NCBI GenBank assembly: GCA_946055125.1
Contig: CAMGFF010000118.1
Span: forward strand, 1-6,909
Length of the DNA: 6,909 nucleotides
Direction of reading: 5' to 3'
DNA from: an uncultured Prevotellaceae bacterium
GTDB lineage: Bacteria; Bacteroidota; Bacteroidia; Bacteroidales; Muribaculaceae
Below the pieces are notes generated by a model. That model was not told the origin of the DNA, did no database searches, and saw nothing but the letters and a program-made list of their open reading frames with translations. Shown one piece after another: positions 1 to 5,911 of the stretch (the first letter of the stretch is position 1; each line of letters starts with the position of its first letter). The position numbers were made by a program, and so were the translations under genes.

Positions 1-369
1 GTAGTACTTCTTCATCTCCGATTTCTCCTTAACGGAGTTGATGCGGTCAATTCCTATGCCGGTGGTCACATTAAAGTCGGTGCGCAATCGTGCGTCCTGT
101 TCAAGCCAGTATTCATTGTTCGACTCTATCCAGTCGATTTTGCCATACTTAAACGCCAGAAACGCCACTGCGCGATACATCTGGTCGTAGTCCTCCATGT
201 TTCCCACTCGGTAATACTCGGTGAGCGACTCCCTCAGCTCTTCGCTTAGGCTCTCATAGGGTGCATCGGCTATGCCGAGCACGGTCACTCCGTTTTGCTT
301 CAGTCGTTTGCAAAACTCCCAATAGGTGTGCGGAAACTGTGGTGAGATGAAAATAAAATTAAGTGCCAT
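1..369 (-). CDS. ATP-grasp domain protein, N-terminal part (partial, runs off left edge)
   Basis: The minus strand reads open from an ATG at 369 down to base 1, giving 123 codons with no stop. It begins MALNFIFISPQFPHTYWEFC and continues with VTVLGIADAPYESLS near residue 28 and the segment YGKIDWIESNNEYWLEQDAR near residues 76-95. I recognise this as the pre-ATP-grasp N-terminal domain of a conserved Bacteroidota protein family annotated as ATP-grasp (carbamoyl-phosphate-synthase-L-like). Such enzymes usually couple ATP to ligation of a carboxylate with an amine or thiol through an acyl-phosphate. The nucleotide-binding and catalytic part would lie beyond the left edge, so no active-site residue is visible and the substrate is unknown. 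No signal peptide is seen, so it is probably cytoplasmic. The start is supported by a well-placed promoter about 35 bases upstream. The family call rests on recall of similar proteins, not on a search. Confidence 0.8.
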   Translation of the reverse strand, partial: MALNFIFISPQFPHTYWEFCKRLKQNGVTVLGIADAPYESLSEELRESLTEYYRVGNMEDYDQMYRAVAFLAFKYGKIDWIESNNEYWLEQDARLRTDFNVTTGIGIDRINSVKEKSEMKKYY

Positions 370-403
370 AGTGTGTGTATGCTGTTTCTGTGATTTGTCA
401 CCA

Positions 404-435
404 CAAAATTAGTGTATCATAGAATTTTATGCAAT
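404..435 (-). promoter_or_regulatory. Bacteroidota sigma-70-type promoter for the ATP-grasp gene
   Basis: On the minus strand, TAATTTTG (411-404) is an exact match to TAnnTTTG. An ATTG at 435-432 lies 20 bases upstream and differs from the TTTG box at one base. Transcription would start near 398, leaving a leader of about 30 bases before the ATG at 369. Confidence 0.65.
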
Positions 436-563
436 ATATTTCCCTGTTTATAGAAGTATTTTCTAAATTATTCCCTTGATTGTATTCTTTTATTCTGCTA
501 TATCCACCTTTTGCCACATCACAGGAGAATATTATTCTCCACTGCTGCATTGCTGAGGGGGGG

Positions 564-627
564 AAAAGAAGAGTGTGCATCCTCCTCCCCCTTCAAGTTG
601 TTATGGGGTGAGTGGTGCACACTCCTC
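564..627 (-). terminator. Hairpin terminator downstream of dcp
   Basis: The arms 568-579 and 616-627 pair over 12 base pairs on the minus-strand transcript, including a perfect 9-bp repeat (GAGTGTGCA at 571-579, TGCACACTC at 616-624). One pair (625 with 570) is a G-U wobble in minus-strand RNA but an A/C mismatch in plus-strand RNA, which favours a minus-strand role. The inner part also pairs imperfectly, through CCCC (605-608) with GGGG (587-590). The hairpin begins about 20 bases after the dcp stop and is followed by UUUU and then a run of seven C. The short U tract is weak for an intrinsic terminator, so it might instead protect the 3' end of the transcript. Confidence 0.6.
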
Positions 628-647
628 ATTATTGTGCTTGTGTGGTG

Positions 648-2762
648 CTATTTCTTCGATTTCTTCTTCGATTTGGCAGTCTTAATACCGTCGCGGGCAA
701 GGAGCGCGTCGATGGTGGGCTCACTGCCACGGAAGCGCTTGTAGAGAGCCATGGGGTGCTCGGTGCTGCCGCGCATGAGTATGTTCTCCTTGAATGAGCG
801 TGCTGTGGCTGCATTGAAGATACCGTCGGCCTGGAACTTGGCAAATGCGTCGGCGTCGAGAACCTCGGCCCACTTGTAGCCATAGTAGCCGGCTGCATAG
901 CCTCCCGAGAAGATGTGCGAGAACTGTGTGGAGATGCTTGCACCCGGAGCGGCGTCGAATATCTTCACCGTCTTCAGCGCCTCGGCCTCAAATGCAAAGG
1001 GGTCGGAAACCTCGCTGGTGATTGTGTGCCATGCCATGTCGAGAAGTCCAAAGTTGAGCTGGCGAATGCAGGCGTAGGCTGCGCCAAACTGCGACGAGGC
1101 CTGTATCTTGTCTATCAGCTCCTGCGGCATGCTCTCGCCCGTCACATAGTGCTTGGCGAAGCTGTCGAGAAACTCCTTCTGCGAGAGGAAGTTCTCATTG
1201 AATTGAGAGGGTAGCTCCACGAAGTCGCGATACACATTGGTGCCCGAGAGCGACTCATAGTGCGAGTTGGCAAGCAGTCCGTGAAGGGCGTGGCCAAATT
1301 CGTGCAGGAATGTCTCCACCTCGCTGTAGGTGAGCAGCGAAGGCTTGTCGGCTGTGGGGCGGGTGAAGTTCATGGTGATGGTCACGATGGGGCGGATGTT
1401 GTTGCCGGCTGCGTCGATGCGCTGCTCGCGGAAGTTGGTCATCCACGCTCCGCTGCGCTTCGATGCGCGGGGGAAGAAGTCGGTGTAGATGATACCGATG
1501 AACTTGCCATCGTCGTCGGTCACGTCGAATGCCTTTACCTCGGGGTTGAACACCTGTGCGTTGAAGTTCTGCGTGAAGTGTAGCCCATAGAGCTTGGTCG
1601 CGAGGCCAAACACGCCGCCTATCACGTTGTTAAGCTCGAAGTAGGGGCGAAGCATCTCGTCGTTGAGCGCGTAGCGAGAGTCCTTGAGCTTGTTGTAGTA
1701 GTAGGAGTAGTCCCATGCCTGGAGTTTCATCTTCTTGCCCTCGGTCTTCGAGGCAAATTCCTCAAGCTCCTTCAGGTCTTTCTTCATCACGGGGGTGTAG
1801 GCGTCGCGCAGCTTGTAGAGCAGGTCGTAGACGTTTTCCACGCTCTCGGCCATGCGCTGGCGCAGCACATAGTCGGCATAGTTCTTGTAGCCGAGCAGCT
1901 TGGCCATCTCATAGCGGGCGAGCGAGAGTTCCTTGATAAGCTCAAGGTTGTTGTATTCGCCCTTGGTGTTGCGGGTGTTGTACATCATGTAGAGCTTCTC
2001 GCGCAGGTCGCGGCGGGTGCTGTATTTCATGAATGGACCGTAGCTCGGAGCCTGCAGGGTGATGAGGTAGGCATCCTCGCGTCCCTTGGCCTTGGCAGCC
2101 TCCTTGGCAGCCTGGAGTGCGCTCTCGGGCAGGCCGTCGATGTCGTCGGCAGTGAGCCACAGCTCGTAGGTGTTGAGCTCCTTCAGCACGTTCTGGCCAA
2201 ACTTCAGTGTGAGCTGCGAGATTTTCTTCGTGAGCTCGCGGTATTTCTCGCGGTCGGCTCCCTCAAGGTTGGCCCCGTTGCGTGCAAAGCTCTGGTAGCT
2301 CTTCTCAAGCAGCATCTGATCCTCGGTGCTGAGAGAGGTGCGCTCGCAGTTCTCATACACATATTTCACGCGCTTCCACAGCCCCTCGTGAAGCGATACG
2401 AAGTTGCCATACTCCGACAGCTTCGGCGACACGCGCTGCGAAATCTCCATCAGCTCGTCGTCGGAGTTGGCCGAAAGAAGCGGATAGAACACGTTGAGCA
2501 CGCGGTTAAGGTCGTGACCGGTGCGCTCAAGCGCCACAATGGTGTTCTCAAAGGTGGGCTGCTCATTGTTGTCCGCAATGGCCTGAACCTCGGCCTTGGC
2601 TTTCTCTATGCCTAAGTCGATTGCCGGCTCAAAGTCCTTGTTGGTGAAATAGTCAAACGGGATCATGCCATTCAGCGTCTTGAAGTCGCTCATCAATACA
2701 TTATCAGCATTCATCAACGTCATTGACAATAAAAATGTTAGTGAAATAATTAATTTTCTCAT
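648..2762 (-). CDS. dcp: M3-family zinc metallopeptidase, peptidyl-dipeptidase Dcp-like, exported
   Basis: This complete 704-residue protein matches the usual family length of about 680-710. M3 enzymes are zinc peptidases; Dcp removes dipeptides from the C-terminus of short peptides. The zinc site is intact: HEFGH at 487-491 (bases 1290-1304), with Glu516 in RDFVELPSQ as the third ligand, 29 residues after the first His as in thimet oligopeptidase. The Gly/Tyr-rich substrate loop FSGGYAAGYYGYKWAEVLDA lies near residues 618-637. The RDFVE and GYAAGYYGY wording fits Dcp better than oligopeptidase A. The N-terminus, MRK followed by LIISLTFLLSMTLM, looks like a signal peptide, perhaps cut after Ala19. 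No lipobox Cys is present, so the protein is probably periplasmic. The last 11 residues are a lysine-rich extension containing a duplicated KSKK unit. The gene stands alone, divergent from pyrK, with its own promoter and a likely terminator. The family call is firm; the dipeptidase specificity is inferred. Confidence 0.95.
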   Translation of the reverse strand: MRKLIISLTFLLSMTLMNADNVLMSDFKTLNGMIPFDYFTNKDFEPAIDLGIEKAKAEVQAIADNNEQPTFENTIVALERTGHDLNRVLNVFYPLLSANSDDELMEISQRVSPKLSEYGNFVSLHEGLWKRVKYVYENCERTSLSTEDQMLLEKSYQSFARNGANLEGADREKYRELTKKISQLTLKFGQNVLKELNTYELWLTADDIDGLPESALQAAKEAAKAKGREDAYLITLQAPSYGPFMKYSTRRDLREKLYMMYNTRNTKGEYNNLELIKELSLARYEMAKLLGYKNYADYVLRQRMAESVENVYDLLYKLRDAYTPVMKKDLKELEEFASKTEGKKMKLQAWDYSYYYNKLKDSRYALNDEMLRPYFELNNVIGGVFGLATKLYGLHFTQNFNAQVFNPEVKAFDVTDDDGKFIGIIYTDFFPRASKRSGAWMTNFREQRIDAAGNNIRPIVTITMNFTRPTADKPSLLTYSEVETFLHEFGHALHGLLANSHYESLSGTNVYRDFVELPSQFNENFLSQKEFLDSFAKHYVTGESMPQELIDKIQASSQFGAAYACIRQLNFGLLDMAWHTITSEVSDPFAFEAEALKTVKIFDAAPGASISTQFSHIFSGGYAAGYYGYKWAEVLDADAFAKFQADGIFNAATARSFKENILMRGSTEHPMALYKRFRGSEPTIDALLARDGIKTAKSKKKSKK
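651..674 (-). repeat. Two-copy 12-bp tandem repeat encoding the KSKK-KSKK tail of Dcp
   Basis: Units 651-662 and 663-674 are identical at 11 of 12 bases and in frame with the gene. Each encodes Lys-Ser-Lys-Lys, placed directly before the stop codon. The pattern looks like a small in-frame duplication that lengthened the basic C-terminal tail. Confidence 0.75.
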
Positions 2763-2860
2763 GTCGTTATTTAGTTTGTTTTATTTTTGTCTATCTTTTT
2801 TCGTGCCGGCAAAATTGCAGATTTTTTTCTCTCTTTTATCACTATTTTGTAATAACTCTG

Positions 2861-2891
2861 CAAAAATAAGTAAAAATTTTGCGCCGTGAAA
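2861..2891 (-). promoter_or_regulatory. Probable promoter of dcp
   Basis: On the minus strand, TATTTTTG (2868-2861) fits TAnnTTTG exactly, and TTTC (2891-2888) lies 19 bases upstream with three of four bases matching the upstream box. The predicted start near 2855 leaves a leader of roughly 90 bases, longer than for the other genes here. The surroundings are very AT-rich, so chance matches are easier than usual. Confidence 0.5.
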
Positions 2892-2921
2892 ATTTCATTA
2901 TGAATTATTTTCACTCTTTGC

Positions 2922-2952
2922 TTTCGTTTTGCCTATTTTTTAGATAATTTTG
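2922..2952 (+). promoter_or_regulatory. Probable promoter of the pyrK-pyrD operon
   Basis: TAATTTTG at 2945-2952 matches TAnnTTTG exactly, with TTTC at 2922-2925 placed 19 bases upstream. Two exact TTTG words (2917-2920 and 2928-2931) are nearby but at unsuitable spacings of 24 and 13. Transcription would begin near 2958, giving a leader of about 24 bases. That is too short for an attenuator or riboswitch of known type. Confidence 0.65.
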
Positions 2953-2981
2953 CAGCACGAAACTACTAAAGCCAAAATCTG

Positions 2982-3755
2982 ATGACTAAAAAATACATTC
3001 AAGACTTCACGCTGGTGGATAAGCGGCAGGTCACTCCCGCTTGCCACCTGCTCAAGCTCGCGCCTGCACGGGGCGGCTCGTTGCCCACGATGCTCCCGGG
3101 GCAATTTGTGCAGGTGGAGGTGGCCGGTTCCAAAACCACTTTCCTGCGCCGCCCTATTTCTGTGAACTTCGTTGATTCCTGCGACAACACCCTGTGGCTC
3201 CTCGTGCGCTGCGCCGGCGAGGGCACTGTCAGCCTGGTGAACAACCCCGTGGGTGCGACCGTCAACCTGGTGCTGCCTCTTGGTAATGGCTTCGATGCCA
3301 CGCCGGGTGGCCGCCGCCTACTCATTGGCGGTGGAGTGGGGGTGGCCCCGCTCCTCTATCTCGGAAAGGTGCTGCGCGATGCCGGTACAAGTGTCACTTT
3401 CCTCCTCGGAGCACGCTCGGCTGCCGACCTTGCCCTGGTTGAGGAATTTGAGAAATATGGCTCTGTGTGCATCTCCACCGAGGACGGCTCGCGTGGTGAG
3501 AGGGGTTTCGTCACCATGCACTCGGTGATGAATGAGAGCTTCGACCTTATACAGTGTTGCGGCCCTATGCCCATGATGAAGGCTGTGGCTCGCAAAGCCA
3601 GGGAAATGGGCACGCCCTGCGAGGTGTCGCTCGAGAATCTCATGGCCTGCGGCATCGGCGCTTGCCTCTGCTGCGTGGAAGACACCACCGATGGTGGTAA
3701 TGTGTGTGTGTGCAAAGAGGGTCCCGTATTTAATATTGACAGATTGAAATGGTAG
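2982..3755 (+). CDS. pyrK: Dihydroorotate dehydrogenase B, electron-transfer subunit PyrK
   Basis: This 257-residue protein is of normal length for PyrK. It carries electrons from the FMN of PyrD through a [2Fe-2S] cluster and FAD to NAD+, in the cytoplasmic class 1B dihydroorotate dehydrogenase complex. In order, it shows the FAD-binding RRPIS at 56-60, the Gly-rich nucleotide loop GGGVGVAPL at 116-124, CGPMPMM at 193-199, and the cluster motif with Cys223, Cys228, Cys231 and Cys244 (spacing C-x4-C-x2-C-x12-C). All expected ligands are present. Extra cysteines at 192, 213, 230 and 242 surround the cluster; I believe this is common in Bacteroidota PyrK, though that is from memory. The ATG at 2982 follows an A-rich leader without a Shine-Dalgarno sequence. 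The gene overlaps pyrD by 7 bases and is surely co-transcribed with it. Confidence 0.96.
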   Translation: MTKKYIQDFTLVDKRQVTPACHLLKLAPARGGSLPTMLPGQFVQVEVAGSKTTFLRRPISVNFVDSCDNTLWLLVRCAGEGTVSLVNNPVGATVNLVLPLGNGFDATPGGRRLLIGGGVGVAPLLYLGKVLRDAGTSVTFLLGARSAADLALVEEFEKYGSVCISTEDGSRGERGFVTMHSVMNESFDLIQCCGPMPMMKAVARKAREMGTPCEVSLENLMACGIGACLCCVEDTTDGGNVCVCKEGPVFNIDRLKW

Positions 3756-4660
3756 ATTTAAGTGTGAAAATTGGTGAGCTCGAATTGAAGAACCCCGTGC
3801 TCACCGCCTCGGGAACTTTCGGCTACGGCGAGGAGTTCAGTGATTTTGTGGATCTCAGCAAGCTCGGCGGTTTCATAGTGAAGGGCACCACCCTCAACCA
3901 CCGCGAGGGAAACCCCTATCCCCGCATGGTGGAAACTCCATCGGGCATGCTCAATGCCGTGGGATTGCAGAACAAGGGTGTGGATTACTTCATCGAGCAC
4001 ATTTATCCCCGCATCAAGGACGTGGACTCGCGCATCATCGTCAATGTGTCGGGCGCTCAGGTCCCCGACTATGTGGCTGTGTGCGAGAAGCTCGCTCCTC
4101 TCGACAAGGTGGCTGCCGTGGAAATCAATATCTCATGCCCCAATGTGAAGCAGGGTGGCATGGCTTTCGGAACTACTTGCGCCGGTGCCGAGAGCGTAAC
4201 TGCCGCCGTGCGGAAGGCCTACCCTAAAACAATGATAGTGAAGCTCTCGCCCAATGTCACCGACGTTGCCGAGATTGCCCGTGCCGTGGAGGCTACCGGT
4301 GCCGATGCCGTGTCGCTCACCAACACTTTCCTCGGTATGGCAATCAACACCGAGACGCGCCGACCCTGCCTCTCAACCATCACCGGAGGCCTGTCGGGAC
4401 CCTGCATCCGTCCCATCGCCGTGCGCATGGTGTGGCAGGTGGCAAAGGCTGTGAAGGTGCCTGTAGTGGGCCTGGGTGGCATCATGAACGGCCGCGACGC
4501 TGTGGAGTTCATGCTTGCCGGCGCAACCGCCATTCAGGTGGGTACTGCCAATTTCATCGACCCCTCGGTGACCGGAAAGATTGTGGATTACATTGAGGAC
4601 TACTTGCGCCGCCACGGCTTCAACTCGGCCACTCAGCTCATCGGCGCAATGGAGGCTTAA
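3749..4660 (+). CDS. pyrD: Dihydroorotate dehydrogenase B, catalytic subunit PyrD
   Basis: This 303-residue FMN-binding barrel protein oxidises dihydroorotate to orotate, the fourth step of pyrimidine synthesis. It follows the class 1B pattern closely: the start region LKNPVLTASGTFGYGEEF, Lys45 in GFIVKGTTLN, NAVGLQNKGVD at 69-79, and the catalytic-base Cys130 in NISCPNVKQGG. Class 1B enzymes use Cys here, whereas class 2 use Ser. VKLSPNVTD lies near 164-172 and ITGGLSGP near 211-218. The phosphate-binding loops GLGGI (241-245) and VGTANF (264-269) follow. The partner pyrK is directly upstream, which confirms the 1B type. The ATG at 3749 lies inside the last codons of pyrK, so translation is probably coupled. 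No clear terminator hairpin follows the stop; the next gene has its own promoter. Confidence 0.97.
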   Translation: MVDLSVKIGELELKNPVLTASGTFGYGEEFSDFVDLSKLGGFIVKGTTLNHREGNPYPRMVETPSGMLNAVGLQNKGVDYFIEHIYPRIKDVDSRIIVNVSGAQVPDYVAVCEKLAPLDKVAAVEINISCPNVKQGGMAFGTTCAGAESVTAAVRKAYPKTMIVKLSPNVTDVAEIARAVEATGADAVSLTNTFLGMAINTETRRPCLSTITGGLSGPCIRPIAVRMVWQVAKAVKVPVVGLGGIMNGRDAVEFMLAGATAIQVGTANFIDPSVTGKIVDYIEDYLRRHGFNSATQLIGAMEA

Positions 4661-4696
4661 ATCCGCATTATAACCGAAACATTATTGGCTCACAGC

Positions 4697-4726
4697 TTTC
4701 AAGTTGCGCAATTTTTTGTAATTTTG
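4697..4726 (+). promoter_or_regulatory. Probable promoter of trpS
   Basis: TAATTTTG at 4719-4726 matches TAnnTTTG exactly, with TTTC at 4697-4700 placed 18 bases upstream, slightly short. The spacer contains the perfect palindrome TTGCGCAA (4704-4711). Transcription would start near 4732, leaving a leader of about 27 bases, too short for a T-box or leader-peptide attenuator. Confidence 0.6.
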
Positions 4727-4758
4727 CATTTGAAATGAAATAACACTAAACGAAAGAT

Positions 4759-5859
4759 ATGAAAGAAAAAATCATTCTCACCGGCGACCGCCCCACCGGG
4801 CGTTTGCACATCGGCCACTATGTGGGCTCGCTGCGTCGCCGTGTGGAGCTTCAGAACTCTGGTGAATACGACAAAATATTTATCATGATTGCCGACGCAC
4901 AGGCCCTCACCGACAACGCCGACAATCCCGAGAAAATTCGCCAGAACGTCATCGAGGTGGCCCTCGACTACCTCGCTTGCGGTCTCGACCCGGAGAAATC
5001 CACTATCTTTATCCAGTCGGCCGTGCCCGAGCTCACCGAGCTGGCTTTCTACTATATGAACCTCGTCACGGTGTCGCGCCTGCAGCGAAACCCCACGGTG
5101 AAGACCGAAATCCAGATGCGAAACTTCGAGACTTCGATCCCGGTGGGTTTCTTCACCTACCCAATCAGCCAGGCTTCCGACATCACAGCTTTCAAGGCCA
5201 CCACGGTGCCCGTGGGCGAGGACCAGAAGCCTATGCTGGAGCAGACCATGGAAATCGTGCGCCGCTTCAACTTCATCTATGGCGACACTCTTGTGGAGCC
5301 GCAAATCCTCCTCCCCGACAACGCTGCCTGCCTGCGCCTCCCCGGCACCGACGGCAAGGCTAAAATGAGCAAGTCGCTCGGCAACTGCATCTACCTCAGC
5401 GACACAGCCGATGAGGTGAAGAAGAAAATCCGCTCAATGTACACCGACCCCGACCACCTGCGTGTGCAGGATCCCGGCAAGGTTGAGGGAAACACAGTGT
5501 TCACCTATCTCGACGCCTTCTGCACTCAAGACCACGTGGACCGTTTCCTCCCCGACTATCCCACCCTCGATGCCCTCAAGGAACACTACCGCCGTGGTGG
5601 ACTGGGCGACGTGAAGTGCAAGAACTTCCTCAATGCCGTGATGGAAGATGTGCTTGCACCTATTCGCGAGCGCCGTAAGCAATTTGAGCAGGATATCCCC
5701 GCCGTGTATGATATGCTGCGACGTGGCTGTGAGAAAGCACGCGAGCAAGCGGCAATCACACTGAGCGAAGTGCGCAGCGCAATGAAAATCAACTACTTCG
5801 ACGATGCCGAGCTAATCGCCGAGCAGGCTAAGCGCTTCAAGGACATGAGCAGCAAATAA
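4759..5859 (+). CDS. trpS: Tryptophanyl-tRNA synthetase
   Basis: This 366-residue class Ic synthetase charges tRNA-Trp with tryptophan in the cytoplasm. The N-terminal signature TGDRPTGRLHIGHYVGSL starts at residue 8, with HIGH at 17-20. PVGEDQ lies at 151-156 and the second signature KMSKS at 202-206, all intact. It is somewhat longer than the classic form of about 330 residues, with the difference spread over a lysine/arginine-rich C-terminal helical region (about 285-366). Tyrosyl-tRNA synthetase is the related alternative, but the GEDQK and FTYPISQASDI segments fit TrpRS. The ATG at 4759 is the first in frame and follows an A-rich leader (CACTAAACGAAAGAT) without a Shine-Dalgarno sequence. 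No terminator hairpin is visible after the TAA, and the next gene starts 52 bases later. Confidence 0.96.
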   Translation: MKEKIILTGDRPTGRLHIGHYVGSLRRRVELQNSGEYDKIFIMIADAQALTDNADNPEKIRQNVIEVALDYLACGLDPEKSTIFIQSAVPELTELAFYYMNLVTVSRLQRNPTVKTEIQMRNFETSIPVGFFTYPISQASDITAFKATTVPVGEDQKPMLEQTMEIVRRFNFIYGDTLVEPQILLPDNAACLRLPGTDGKAKMSKSLGNCIYLSDTADEVKKKIRSMYTDPDHLRVQDPGKVEGNTVFTYLDAFCTQDHVDRFLPDYPTLDALKEHYRRGGLGDVKCKNFLNAVMEDVLAPIRERRKQFEQDIPAVYDMLRRGCEKAREQAAITLSEVRSAMKINYFDDAELIAEQAKRFKDMSSK

Positions 5860-5911
5860 TACAATCAAAAAACAATCAATATCACCTTTTAATTCAAAAA
5901 ACTACTTTTTT

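Noticed and set aside
398..580. Minus-strand open frame of 60 codons in the gap between dcp and the ATP-grasp gene
   Set aside because: It overlaps both the dcp hairpin and the ATP-grasp promoter, has an AT-rich composition unlike the real genes, and shows no recognisable motif.
511..797. Two overlapping plus-strand open frames of 77 and 61 codons near the dcp 3' end
   Set aside because: Both run through the hairpin and into the antisense of the dcp coding region. They have no promoter or familiar protein features.
915..1583. Plus-strand open frames of about 100 codons opposite dcp
   Set aside because: They are antisense to the conserved zinc-site region of dcp and show low-complexity composition typical of reversed codons.
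3651..3716. Cysteine-dense end of PyrK as a possible extra metal site
   Set aside because: The four spaced ligands explain the [2Fe-2S] cluster. As far as I recall, the additional cysteines recur in Bacteroidota PyrK proteins, so I do not claim a second cluster.
4661..4758. Possible T-box, leader peptide or terminator between pyrD and trpS
   Set aside because: No hairpin with a U tract or leader open frame with tryptophan codons is visible, and the predicted leader is only about 27 bases.
4699..5304. Minus-strand open frame of 201 codons opposite trpS
   Set aside because: It lies opposite the conserved trpS frame with its intact HIGH region and begins in the trpS promoter. Long antisense frames are expected in GC-rich coding sequence.
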